This document shows, one piece after another, positions 53,520-64,000 of a stretch of 64,000 nt of DNA; the stretch's first letter is position 1, and every line of letters starts with the position of its first letter. The notes under the pieces are model-generated. The model saw nothing but the letters and a program-made list of their open reading frames with translations, was not told the origin of the DNA and made no database searches. This stretch comes from Termitomyces sp. T153 (taxonomy: Eukaryota; Basidiomycota; Agaricomycetes; Agaricales; Lyophyllaceae), in NCBI GenBank assembly GCA_018296165.2, contig JACKQL020000010.1, positions 496,001 through 560,000 on the forward strand, read 5' to 3'. The position numbers and the translations under genes are program-made.

Positions 53520-55189
53520 GCCATCAGCTCTAGATTTCCATATGCTAGACAGAGTCATCTGGTAGTGGCCCTATGTTGCCTCCCAGTTGTTGTTGGAGGG
53601 GCAAGCCATGGAGCTGGAGCAGGCACAAACTTCAAGAGTTTCTGAGGATTAAGCACCCAAGTGCTGGAGTCCCTGGTGGGGAAGTACAGCATGCTGTTCT
53701 CTGGATAGCAAATATCCAGATCATTACAGCATGCCTGGAAAACTGGGCAGGAGCAGGAGGAGCTCACATGGTGCAAGTCATTTCCACAGGAGACACATTG
53801 GGGGGAGGGAGGGGTCCCAGAGGGACATTTGTCAAAAACATAGTCAGTGGAGGCACAGTAAGAGCAATGCTCCACATCCTTGCAATTTGCTCAGATGTGG
53901 CCATACTTCTGGCATCTATTGCATCTGATGGGCTCACAAATATCCTTATGGACTACCACAAGGTGCCCAGCCACAAAAATCTAGTTGCCCAGGAGCTGGT
54001 TGGCTGTCTGTGCAGTATTACAGACCACTTTCAGAGAGGCAACTGGCTGGCTAGGCCAATGACAGTCCTCCCTCTTCAGCCATGTGGCTGATGTGATGCA
54101 ACCTGGCAGCAGATTGTTCTCAGTCTTGAGAGCAGTTAAGTCCTCAATGTTAGAGGGATCAAAGATCCCTCCGCATGGCATGAAACAAAGGATGAGGTTA
54201 TAAGCCTTTCCTTGGACCTGCACTGAGTTCCCCAAGCATGTCTTGGCAAGTTCCCAGACAGGATCATGTGTGTAATCTCTGAACTGCACTGCCAAGTCTG
54301 CAGTGTCAAACTTGAGGAGGAAGGCCTGACACTCCTTTAAGGATGGTCCTGAGGAGTGGGGAGGCCACTCTGTCTATGGCCACAAGGTTAGCATTTGACT
54401 TATCCACCTCCACAAGCAATTTGTTGATGCAACCCTGGAGATTGAGGTTCACTGAGGAGGAGTGGTCATATAGAGTGTCCAGGGCCATTCTGTCTACAGA
54501 GACTAGAACTGTCCTTGCATTATGTGCAAGGCATTGCTGGAGATGGGTCTGTTGGGCTGAGGTTGGAGTTGTACTTTGTAAGGACAGCAAAGGGCTTGGC
54601 CCTTGCAATGTCCACCTATGTGGGTTGGGTAGAGGTCATTGTGGGCTGTGGCTGGGTCACAGTTTTTGCTAGGGCTTTGTTGAGCAAGGCAGTAACAGAT
54701 TGTAGCTGAGTAGAGACATCTTCAAGTATCAGGGTTGTCTCAGCTTGAGCAAGCCCATTTGTGGCTGCAAAATCTGTAGAAGAGGCCACACAATGAGTAA
54801 TGGGCTTGATGTGTTCAACAAGTTTGGAGACTATTGCTTCAGTGATGGACTCTATATGGATGTTCACTGCATCTTCCTCCATCAGGAGTGCAACTGCCAG
54901 GATTGCATTTTTTGCCTTGCTATTGATCCTTGGGCCCTTGGAGGATACTACTACAATCATGAGCACCTGAGCAAGCTTCATGCAATTGTATGGTTCTCCA
55001 GCCAAAATCCAGCTTTTTGGTCTCCAACAAGCATCTCGCATCTGCCGCTGATTTGATTGGGCCTCCTTGAGCCTGCAACAAGGTACTAAACTTGGAGCAT
55101 ATTGGAAGCTGCTGAGGTGGAACTGGGGTCCCAGCTCTGCTGGCACTGCCAGCACTGGGATGTGTTGCCTGCTTTGGGGGGTGAACCAT
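53520..55189 (-). pseudogene. LINE F ORF1 with zinc knuckles
   Basis: ATG at 55189 (M-V-H-P-P-K-Q-A-T), Pro/Ser-rich start, helical centre (S-I-T-E-A-I-V-S-K-L-V-E-H-I; about 54840), then R-D-Y-T-H-D-P-V-W-E-L-A-K (54280), and three CCHC-like knuckles at about 53930-53740: C-N-R-C, H-C-S-Y-C, Q-C-V-S-C-G-N-D-L-H-H. An RNA-binding, gag-like protein. Several frame breaks. Confidence 0.82.
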
Positions 55190-55199
55190 GGTGGGGCAG

Positions 55200-56148
55200 T
55201 GTCAGGTTCCGCTGACGACGGGGGCTCAGCTACACTGGCGAGTCCTTACTAGGCAGACATGATGTCCTGCACTTATAACCAAGTGTCCAGGATTGGCACA
55301 GAGGGACTTGTGAGGGGGAGCTAGGGGGTGGTCCGAGCAAGTCCAGAGTGGTTCAGGGGCATCTAAGACCAAGTATACTAGTCGTTGAACCTGGATGGGC
55401 ACTAGAACAAGTTTGTGAGCATGCAAATATAATGCAGAGTAAGTAGAGGCTTTGCGGCTGATGGAGGTGGAGCCAGAGTTTGACAAGAGATCACCAAGAC
55501 ATGAGGGGTTCCTGGACCGAGCAGGGAGCAAGGTCCGGGGTTGTCGTAAGAATGTTCGGGTCATAGCATGCATGCGGAGTTTGTACTGACATTGGAGATG
55601 AAAGGAACTTAGGAAGACAAAGGAAATATACACAGTCAAGATGAGACAGAGATGAGGCAAGACAAGACAGAGAAAAGAGATAGATTTGAAACTAAAAATA
55701 GAGACAGTGACGAGACAAAAGACAAGACATAGGAAACCGGTAAATGCAATATCAAGACTAAAGTACTAGGAGTTATTCTACAGCTTATATACCTACTACT
55801 GGGCGGCTTTGGAGGGCAGAGGATATGGTGGTGAGCTCAATGGAACTGCGCGGAGTCGACAGTTGTCAGGTGCAATCTTGGAGTGGGCCACAGTGACATT
55901 CTGATGGGATCAGTTGGAAAGTGGATTGTTCCAGGGTCAGGGGAAGCCTTGGGAGTCCAGGGAAATTCAGAGGATGTATCAACTGCTGCAGAGAAGGCAT
56001 CAGAGTTGATCAAGGAGCCGTTGGAGGTTGCCGAGGAAGTGTCAGAGTTGCCCAAAGTGGGCATGGAGGGTGGGTGAGGGTTGGGGAGTTTGGCAGAGCA
56101 TTGGGGGGGCTGGGGGCAGTGTTGGGGTCTAGGGAGTGGGTCGTGACA
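55200..56148 (-). repeat. Solo LTR2 in the 5' leader of LINE F
   Basis: TGTCAGGTTCC...GGTCGTGACA, 949 bases, flanked by GGCAG at 55195-55199 and 56149-56153. Its left edge lies just outside the ORF1 start codon at 55189. Intermediate CpG content. Confidence 0.93.
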
Positions 56149-56302
56149 GGCAGGTTCTTGGGAAGTGTGGGAGGGGCTTGACAGTTTTGTTAATGGGCTT
56201 GTTGGGCCAGAGAGGTTGAATTACTTCATGTTTGCTTCCTATAGTCTATGAGCACCTGGAACCCCAGAAGAGTATGTGGTGGTAATAGATCAAGGAGCAG
56301 TC
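56149..56302 (-). other. 5' leader of LINE F
   Basis: 154 bases outside the solo LTR2, ending at the 13-base duplication. No coding. Confidence 0.5.
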
Positions 56303-56538
56303 CCTTTCTCCTTCTATTACCCAGCAACCTTCCATTACCATCTAGCAAGTTAGGCTAGCAATAGCAACATTTTTCACTTCACTCCTCATTCCCTTTATGT
56401 CAATTAGCTCTCACTTTCTGGGATGATTACTGACTTGCCCCTATTCACTTCCTATTGCCAGCTATCCTATCTAGTTGCCAGTGGTTAGGTCTTCTTTTTG
56501 GTTTCCTGCATGGCACTAGGTGGCATAGGACTACATCA
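56303..56538 (+). repeat. LTR1 copy G, second part
   Basis: CCTTTCTCCTTCT (56303-56315) then LTR1 to its end at GGACTACATCA (56538). Confidence 0.85.
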
Positions 56539-56719
56539 CTGCAATACATGATGTAACTACCCAATCACAGCTGCTGCCCCAGCCCACTGGCCAACTCACA
56601 CATGCTGGCCCCCAGGCCCCCAGCTGCATAGGTAGCCTGAACACTTTTGGCTTCACCTTCCAGCCCAGGAGCCAGCAAACAAAGCATAGTGACCACCCCT
56701 CCCCTTCTCCCAACTTATG

Positions 56720-57440
56720 AATCATTGCACTCGCAGAGCACCTGGCAGACTTTGCATCTGGCAGCAGAACACCTGCAAGCTGGACACTGCACAGACAGAG
56801 GTTCTGGCTATGGTCAGTCCCCATCCAGGAGCCATTCCTCAATTGCCTGGGCAAGACAAAAGCAAACAAGTTTTGGAGAGCCATCTACCCTTTAGACCAC
56901 TGACAAGATGGGAGCTCCTATATGCACTCTATACTCCTGATAAATACTAACATCTCCACAGATGCCTACACTCAACTAACCATCTTCTCTTCAGACATCA
57001 TGACTGTATGGTTTGCAGGCAAATTTGGACACATGTCCCTCTTCAACATTTACAATGACTACATCCACAATGAGGTGCTGTCCTCTCTTTCTTCCTTTCT
57101 CTCCTCTTCTTTTCTGCTTGCCTGCCCCTCCTCATCTGACCACATGGTGTGGCTTGGGGATTTCAATGGTCATCACCCCCTCTGAGAACCTGCTGACAAC
57201 CATCACTTGTACTTCTCTAGGAACTTTGTCCAGCCCCTACTTGATCTGCTCTTGAATTATAAAATGGAGTCCCAAGAATAGCCACCTTGCAGACATAGGT
57301 GGACCCAGCCAGACAATGTCTGGAAGGCTCACACAAATGTAGATCCAATAGTTACCTTTGATGTGGCCACATCATTGTGGCCCTTGCTAACTGACCACCT
57401 CCCCATTATAACTGAGATTGAACTCCTATTTCATAGGTCC
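56720..57440 (+). pseudogene. LINE H endonuclease
   Basis: L-C-I-W-Q-Q-N-T-C-K-L (56748-56782), then a deletion that removes the E-P motif block, S-I-L-L-I-N-T-N-I-S-T-D (56925-56962), V-W-L-G-D-F-N-G-H-H (57147-57176), L-T-D-H-L-P-I-I (57385-57410). Broken by stops. Confidence 0.85.
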
Positions 57441-58940
57441 TCCACCCCCCCATCAAGAGATTTTTGCTTTTTTGACTGGATTGCATTCAATGAAGCTCTG
57501 ATGCAGCAACTTGCCATGAGCTCCCCTGCTGAACACATTGTCTCAGCAGAGGCCATCCACTGCAAAGTTACTGACCTTACCACTATCATCCAGGAGATGG
57601 TGGTCAGGGATGAGATTGTCCCACTCCACAAACCCTGCCCACATACCAAGCATTGGTGGAACAACAATCTCAAATGGCTCAAGATCCAGAGATGTTGTGC
57701 AAGTAACCTAGCCTTTAAATTCCATGACATCTCTGACCACCTGTCAAAGGCTGAGACCTCATGCCTCACATGCAAAATGGCTGATGCCATTTGCCAGGCC
57801 AAGAAAACTCATTGGAGGAACTGGCTGGAAACCATTGATTCATGTCAGATCTACCTGGCAAACAAGTATGTTGTCAACAAACCTATGGACTTTGCATGTG
57901 ACAGGGTTCCAGACCTCAGGGTTGAGTCCAACAGCACCCTGTCCATGGCAACTACTAACAATGAGAAAGCTAAAGCACTGGCTGAGTCTCCCCCCTCCTG
58001 ATTCTGTCCATACCCCATACAGCATACCCTTCTCCTCTCCCTGATCCCCCAGTCTTCACAAAGACACACATTGCCACTGCTACTTGGGGATGGCCACTAC
58101 TCAAGGCAGCAGGTCCCAATGACATCCTTAATATTGTGCTAAAGCAATGTCCTAAGATCCTTATTGACCACCTATACTTTATCTTTCACATGGCCTTTAA
58201 GCTAGATGTCTATTACTCCAGCTGGCTGGAGTCTACCACCCTTGTCCTGTGCAAGCCAGGGATACCCACATATAATGTGGCAAAATGTTACAGACCTATT
58301 GGTCTGCTTAACACAGTTGGAAAGTTACTGTTAACTCTAGTTGCTTCTGAACTCTCCCATCTAGCAGAGAAACATGACATGTTCCCTGCAGGTCAATTTG
58401 GCAGTTGCTCAAGCCACAACACCTCTGATGCCATGCATCTGGTAGTCTCAAGGATCAAGGATGCCTAGTGCTCTGGTAAGGTGGCCACTGCCCTGTACCT
58501 TGATGTTCAGGGAGCCTTCTCCAGTACAGTCGGAGCCTGCCTCCTGCATAATATGAGGGAACAGGATGTCCCTTCTGCCTATGTCTGCTTTGCCAACTGG
58601 ATTCTCACCAACAGACATATGTGCCTGAAGTTCAACAATTTTCTTTCTGACTGGATCAATATCTCTAATGGCACTATGCAAGGATATCCACTATCCATGT
58701 TGTTTTATGCATTCTACAATGCCCCCCTCATCAGGGCAGCCTCCACCATCAATAAGTCAGAACTAGCATCCAGCTTTGTCAATGACACCATGTTCCTGGC
58801 AGTGGCTAAGTCTCTGATGGAGACTCATGCCATCATAGTGGACCTAATAGAATGTGCCAAAGGCACATTTGACTGGTCTATTCAGCATCACTTTTCCTTT
58901 GAACTCTCTAAACTTGCTCTTATAAATTTCCCTTGCTGAC
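57441..58940 (+). pseudogene. LINE H reverse transcriptase
   Basis: Linker open 57363-58001, then Y-R-P-I-G-L-L-N-T-V-G-K-L-L (58287-58330), A-L-Y-L-D-V-Q-G-A-F-S (58490-58522), S-N-G-T-M-Q-G-Y (58663-58686), S-S-F-V-N-D-T-M-F-L (58770-58800): here the first Asp of the box is Asn. Ends L-I-N-F-P. Confidence 0.88.
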
Positions 58941-60179
58941 ATTGCAATATCTCACCACCTGACCTGACACTCCACCATACTAATGCAAATGGTTTGGTCA
59001 CCACCTAGGTGGTCAACACTGTCCAGTCTTACAGGGACCTGGGGGTTATCTTTGCCCCTGAGCTTTATTGGTCAGCTCACACCCAGAAAGTCTCCATGAG
59101 TGCTATCTGGTGGACAAATCAGGTAATCAGGCTCTCCAGAGTCTCTGAGGGCATGCCCTCCCACCACATTTGGCAGCTGTACAACACAGTGCCAGCCTTC
59201 ATGTATGCTGCAGATGTATAGTACAGTGGTATCAGTGGTTGTGCCCCCAGATGCAGGAGTGGCTTGGTAGCAGTGTCCACTAAACTCTCCACTGTCCAGT
59301 GGAAGGCAGCCAAAACTGTCATGGGTGCCCTCAGCACCACAGCAGGTGATATCACTGAAGTGCACACTAACCTACTTCCCATAAACCTCCTGTTCTGCAA
59401 GGTCCTTGTGCAGTCAGCTGTATACCTCTCATCAATCCCACCCTCTCACCCCCTATTTAAGCCTGTCTAGTCTGCTGCAAAATGCTTTGTCAAACAACAC
59501 TGCTCTCCCCTTCACAATCTGTATTACTTCATGAGTGTTAACCTGTGTTCCCTGGAAACAATCCATGCCACCCACCAGCCCTCAAGCTACCACCTGGCAT
59601 TCAGCATCCACATTGAGCCAACAAAGGACCTTGCCCTGGTGGCTGTCCAACTTGCCCACAACTATGCATGCACATCTGTCTACTGCAACAGATCCAGTTT
59701 CAAGAGTGGCATTGGGGCCTCTGCAGTCCTGTTTGTAGATGGCAAGGAGGTTGCCTCCCTGAGGTACCACCTCAGCTCAGCAGCTGCAGTCTACAAAGAG
59801 GAAGCAATAGGCTTCATGCTTGAACTTCACCTATTGCTGACTCCAAACCAGTGGCTTAGGGGACCCACAATCTTAGGAAGTGGCAGCCAGGCAGTCATCA
59901 AGGCCCTCAGCAACTAATGCCTGCACCCTGCCCACCACCTACTTGATAGAGCCCACACCTGCAACTGAGTCCCTCTACAAGAAGCAGGACCATCTCAACC
60001 ACACAGCACACTACTATGCCCAGCAAACCACAGTTCCAGGACATGATGCATGCTCCCATGATGTTGTCAATCTGCAAGCTCATTGGACTCTGGGCCACCT
60101 GGACTTTGCCCCCAACAAACATGCTGATGAACTTGTGAAGGATGCAGCTACTGGCTCATTGAGCCCTACCACCAAATGA
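58941..60179 (+). pseudogene. LINE H RT thumb and RNase H
   Basis: Y-R-D-L-G-V-I-F-A-P-E-L-Y-W (59031-59072), then A-L-V-A-V and V-Y-C-N-R-S-S (59680; first catalytic Asp now Asn as in F), G-I-G-A-S-A-V-L-F-V-D-G, Y-K-E-E-A-I-G-F (Glu, about 59805), L-G-S-G-S-Q-A-V-I (third Asp now Gly). RNase H is dead by sequence. Confidence 0.82.
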
Positions 60180-60734
60180 CCATCTTATCTGTGAGCCAAG
60201 CTCCTCCCAATCAGCATGACAGCTACCTGGCAGGCCAACCTGATATCTCCCCACTCCTTTTCCATTCAGATGCTCAACCTTACCCTCCCCTCAAAGAACT
60301 ATCTCTGGTTTGTTGAGCACCTCAATTGCCAGCACTCTGCCATCCTCACCCATCTATATACAGGCCACCTTCTACTAAACCACCACCTGTTCTACATCAG
60401 GCAGTCTGAATCTCCTGCCTGCCTGTACTGCCAGGACATTACCATGGATACTGTGAAGCATTTTCTACTTGAATGCCCCCAGTATAGGAACAAGTGCCAT
60501 ATCCATCTTGTCTGCACACTGAAACAAAAAGCTGAGTCCTTGTCCCACCTGCTCTCCTCCCCTTCTGCCCTTAAGCACCTTATCAAATACACTGATGCTA
60601 CCAAGTGCTTCCCTTCTACCCCTAATCCAGCAATGTGCCTTGGTGGTCTAGCACCTGCCCCCCCCACCCCACCCCACACCCCTCCACAACTAAAGTCCTC
60701 TATCATGAGCATCTGCCCACCCCCACTGACATAG
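60180..60734 (+). pseudogene. LINE H C-terminal zinc motif
   Basis: Open 172 codons from 60216. H-L-Y-T-G-H-L-L-L-N-H-H-L (60350-60388), C-L-Y-C-Q-D-I-T-M-D-T-V-K-H-F-L-L-E-C (60421-60477). Ends in a Pro-rich tail at 60734. Confidence 0.85.
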
Positions 60735-61138
60735 TCCCCTGCCAAGACATAGCATGCTTGCCAATCTTATATTTGTCCTTAATTTTCTTATTCTAGGCAC
60801 TACTACTAACAGCACTAAGCCCCTTCCCATCCCTCACTGACCTGTTTATTTCTAGCTGATATGGTGGGGACACTGGCTTCTCTGCTCATCCTCAAACCTG
60901 CTCACCCTAGTGAGCCCTTGTCTGCTCCTACAGCAAAGAGTTCTTAGTGGAATACCAACTAATTGGGTCTACTAGGTGAGTGCAGTCTAAACAACATTGG
61001 GAAGCATCAGCCCACTCATTCTCCACATATGCAGAGGGGTGCAGAATTCCATAGCTCTTTTATTAGTAGATACTGTTGATAGCACTGTGCAACATAGACA
61101 CCAAGTGCCTTGTGCATGTAATAAAGGATTCAAAAAAA
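60735..61138 (+). other. 3' untranslated region and tail of LINE H
   Basis: No coding. GCATGTAATAAA at about 61115-61126 then the A run, matching the LINE F end. Confidence 0.6.
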
Positions 61139-61392
61139 ATCATCCCCATCACCTGCTGGACCATTATCTGGTCCATCTGGGTCTGGAGGGCCTCTTCCTG
61201 AGGACAGTGATGGCCCTTAAGTGGGAAACAGCAGTCCTCCCCCTAGAACTCCACCTCCTCCTCCTGGACAATGTAGCATCAAGTGTGAAGTGGACATAGG
61301 ATCACTACCAAATGATCCTCATCTTGGGTCTTCTCCACTCTGTGCTTGGTCACCAGACCAACTCAGAGGGCATTACCTCCTTGATCAGCCTG

Positions 61393-61728
61393 TCATTGAT
61401 GCACTGCAGGGCTATTCCTAGTTCCAGCATGCTTATCTATCAGAGGAGGGCAAGAGTCTTGCTCTTCCCTCTTAATTGGCTGAGTCTGTTCTGGTAGAAT
61501 GTACCCTTTGGGCCAAGCATCATAGGCAGTGTTTCCATGGAACACCACTCCTTGGTCATCCACATAGGACTGTCCAAAGTCCTCCATGTCACCATTGCAA
61601 AACTGCTGCAATGCAATTCTGTCTTTCCAGGTCAGCACCCTACACATATACCTAGCAGGTCTACATTGCACCATGAGTTGCTCAACTTGCATTTTGTTTG
61701 TCATCTGTTCCTTTGACTCAACTGACAC
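61393..61728 (-). CDS. Possible coding fragment, unknown
   Basis: 111 codons: M-S-V-E-S-K-E-Q-M, then C-R-P-A-R-Y-M-C-R-V-L-T-W, Y-V-D-D-Q-G-V-V-F-H-G-N-T-A-Y-D. The composition is protein-like and the frame extends upstream past the ATG for a short way. No family recognised; it might be a repeat remnant. Confidence 0.25.
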   Translation of the reverse strand: MSVESKEQMTNKMQVEQLMVQCRPARYMCRVLTWKDRIALQQFCNGDMEDFGQSYVDDQGVVFHGNTAYDAWPKGYILPEQTQPIKREEQDSCPPLIDKHAGTRNSPAVHQ

Positions 61729-62489
61729 CAGCTTGCACCAGTATCATCTTGGCTCTATCTCAACATGACTCCCCTTTGTGTCACCTTGTGTTTTCTGACA
61801 TTTCTGAGTTTTCTCTATAATCATACATATGACTGTATTGTGGAGCAAAAGTTTCAATTTTCATCAAGGGCATGTTGGCATGGTTTGATTATATTGTACC
61901 AATTAGGTATATTGATATCCTTTCAGTGGTTCCACAACTACATCATATAATATATTCTTCCCCTTCCTCCCCCATTCTCTCAGGACCAGAGCCAAGAAAT
62001 GGATTTGTGTCTGATCTGGGAAGATATGAAGTTGCAAGAACCTGATGACAACAAAAAAGTTCTACTTTGATGACTTTCACAGCTTTGATCAATATCTCAT
62101 TCCAGAATCCAATGCCACCATCATACTATGCTTATCACCCTTGAACTTTGCACCACTTGCTTTTTAGTATTGTTAGTTTTTCCTGTATGAGAAAGATATC
62201 AAAATACCCAGAACCAAGAATCAAATTTGTCCTGCCAGAGGATCTGTATGGACACCAGAAGAAGTGGTGAGGATTTTGAATATTGTGACAAAACCTGATC
62301 ATAAGTTATGATGCTTATCATCTTTTTTGAGTTGACCAATCACTAAATTCTGCAAAAAAGCTTATCATGACTTTTGAGATACCAGGGTTATTGAAACCCA
62401 GCAGTGTAACTCTATAAATAATGAAATACCAGCTTGGTATACTTATTCCAGAGTAATCCCAGGTTGATGCTACCTTACCAGGCATTACT

Positions 62490-62690
62490 ATGCTTATATC
62501 AGAATGTGGAGATCTTATTGCCCCTGGCCCTTTGGATACAGCCATAGCAATGTTAGGTGCCACTCCTGCCACCACCAGGGTTGGCACTAGCAGCTTAATT
62601 GATCTGGCTAATGTCATTTCCAAGTGCTGGGCTGATATAGTGAGGCAGCAAAGAAGACTCATCATTGCAGATGGACAAATGGACATGTAG
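62490..62690 (+). CDS. Possible short coding fragment, unknown
   Basis: 66 codons: G-D-L-I-A-P-G-P-L-D-T-A, then S-L-I-D-L-A-N-V-I-S-K-C-W-A-D. It starts and ends without support on either side. A 125-codon frame lies opposite on the minus strand, so at most one is real. Confidence 0.2.
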   Translation: MLISECGDLIAPGPLDTAIAMLGATPATTRVGTSSLIDLANVISKCWADIVRQQRRLIIADGQMDM

Positions 62691-63717
62691 TTCATTATAA
62701 GACCATTTACACAGGCAAGCTGAGTGCCTGCTCATCACCTCTGGCACATGCAATTGGGCATACATGCCAGTATGAACTCTGCCCAATCAAAATCTGTAGC
62801 ACCTACTAGTCCTACCTCTTATACATAATGTAGGGACCCACCAAGGGCCCAGTGCCACCTTGTGGATGGGATTCTATATCTCACCCCCTTTTTATGACTT
62901 CTTGTTCCTGATGGCAGTTGCCTTTATGTGAGACTGTCAATGGTCTCAAAGGGGGGTATGTAATGGAGAATCCAGCAGACCTCCCATTTCCCTCATAAGT
63001 AAAAGTATAGATATTATTTATTTATTACATTTGTATCAACTTGGCAGCATGACATAACACTGCCCTAAAACTATATTTACTGTACTTACATAAGGCAGCA
63101 CCTTACTTTATACTTTGTAGACAGAATCATGACTGGTTTTGACTTACAAGGTGTGAACTGTAAGCTGTGCAAACTGTAATGTAAACACTACATGAAAGCA
63201 GATCAGGCCTTTGACTATTTAAAAACAAGTTATCCTATTCCCACTTCTGGCTTCACCTACTTGAAACAACTCATACCTTCATCAATCATCTTTAATTTGC
63301 CAATGGTCATCAGCTTTGTTCAGAGATTTTGGAGGGGTGCAAAGCTACTTTAATGATTTTTGTAGTATTGTGTAAGACATAATGCTAGTTTGACTATCCT
63401 GCACTATCTGAGGTCTTCATCTGTCCATATTATGAATTTCAAAATATTATTTATTGTTACTTCACTGACATGTATTTATATCAAACTTCAGTTGTAGATA
63501 TGACATATCTCACTATTCTTGGCAGGTATTAAGCTAGAATGACATAGCTTATGAATCTTCAAAGCTTTGACCTTAGTGGTTGACCTCATAAGTGGTAGCC
63601 AGAATCTAGCAGCCAACCAGAACTTCCCTCTGACAGGAAAAAAAAATTTACTCTGAATCAGAATGTAAGTGATTGAGAACTTGACTGTGATAGAAATCTG
63701 CACTGAAGAAACATTAT

Positions 63718-64000
63718 TGTCAGGTTCCGCTGACCACAGGGGCTCAGCTACACTGGGCAAGTCCTTACTAGGCGGACGTGATTTCCTGCACTGACAACTG
63801 GGCACTCAGGGGTATCCCAAACACTGGGGACTTGTGAGGATAGCAAGGGGAAATTGATCTGAGCAAGTCCGGGGAGGTCCAGAGGAGTAGAGGATGAGTT
63901 GTGGGGAAGGGGGACGGGCTTGGCAGGGTTCAGGCATAAGTCCGTGTGTGAGTATTGTGGGTGCAGAGGAGGCGGAGGCTACGCAGATGACAGGAGCAGA
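63718..64000 (-). repeat. LTR2 copy entering at the right edge
   Basis: TGTCAGGTTCCGCTGACCACAGGGGCTCAGC and onward match the solo LTR2s; continues past 64000. Keeps several CpGs. Whether it is solo cannot be seen. Sense minus; expected duplication of the bases before 63718 (CATTA or similar) lies outside. Confidence 0.88.

Larger units (their letters stand above)
48200..56302 (-). mobile_element. LINE F: nearly full-length non-LTR retrotransposon
   Basis: Minus strand: 5' leader (56302-56149, 55199-55190), ORF1 with zinc knuckles, ORF2 with APE endonuclease, RT, RNase H, zinc motif, 3' region and an A-rich tail (48228-48200). 13-base target duplication CCTTTCTCCTTCT at 48187-48199 and 56303-56315. 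Interrupted by solo LTR2 (55200-56148) and a rearranged gypsy piece (50394-51203). Layout fits the Tad/I-type LINEs. Confidence 0.88.
56539..61138 (+). mobile_element. LINE H: 5'-truncated relative of LINE F
   Basis: Same order as F on the plus strand: end of ORF1, endonuclease, RT, RNase H, zinc motif, 3' region and GCATGTAATAAA with AAAAAAAA at 61131-61138. ORF1 and leader are missing. It starts right at the LTR1 end (56538). Confidence 0.88.
61139..63717. other. Unassigned AT-richer stretch
   Basis: 2.6 kb with no LTR, RT or integrase motif I can recognise. Two stretches look faintly coding: minus 61728-61393 and plus 62490-62690. The second half (61760-63717) is AT-rich with several TATTTAT runs near 63010 and 63440. 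It may be genuine intergenic DNA. Confidence 0.4.

Noticed and set aside
1..64000. RIP as the sole cause of the mutations
   Set aside because: Changes are concentrated at CpG (to TpG and CpA) rather than the CpA context of ascomycete RIP; slow deamination of methylated CpG fits better, though a CpG-directed RIP-like process is not excluded.
1..64000. tRNA, rRNA, CRISPR and bacterial-type operon signals
   Set aside because: None seen on either strand; the repeats present are LTRs, LINEs and short minisatellites.

Overview
This 64 kb window is almost entirely nested retrotransposons. I see no convincing intact host gene, tRNA, rRNA or CRISPR array. The pol types (Ty3/gypsy elements with and without a chromodomain, LINEs with an RNase H domain), the 48-61 base GT-AG introns and the strong loss of CpG point to a repeat-rich, cytosine-methylating basidiomycete, probably an agaricomycete. 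That placement is inference from family resemblance, not a database match.

The oldest frame is gypsy element E (minus strand), now in two halves at 1311-3433 and 41541-44870. Chromodomain gypsy element D split it, leaving the 5-base duplication GTACT at 3429-3433 and 41541-41545. Each D LTR (family LTR2) was then hit by a copy of a large gypsy family (LTR1, about 11-13 kb). These two copies now appear as B (4039-16879, plus) and C (26934-38004, minus). Their LTRs and 4-base target duplications are swapped between them, so the segment holding D (16884-26933) was inverted by an exchange between the two copies. At the exchange, B carries a tandem duplication, C lacks its RT and RNase H, and both share a nearly identical 1.5 kb tract ending at the same base.

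LTR1 elements carry gag, protease, RT, RNase H and integrase. Unusually, they also carry a five-exon gene in antisense between pol and the 3' LTR (13583-15593 minus in B; 28173-30182 plus in C). It encodes about 600 residues with a six-cysteine cluster and a C-terminal helical region. Element D has a broadly similar antisense gene (24611-26276 minus). This is the most interesting candidate system in the window.

Later insertions are solo LTR2 copies at 9619-10790, 31238-32386 and 55200-56148, plus one entering at 63718. A truncated LINE (38905-41303) lies in the right LTR2. A nearly complete LINE F (48200-56302, minus) sits inside an LTR1 copy with a 13-base duplication, and a 5'-truncated relative H lies at 56539-61138 (plus). 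The left edge (1-1310) is the 5' end of another LTR1 element, A. The stretch 45525-47343 is an unidentified decayed gene, and 61139-63717 is unassigned.

Nearly every coding region has stops and frameshifts, mostly C-to-T or G-to-A. In six of the seven reverse transcriptases an aspartate of the catalytic YxDD box has become asparagine, consistent with deamination of a CpG in its codons. The solo LTR2 copies at 9619 and 31238 keep many CpGs and look youngest.
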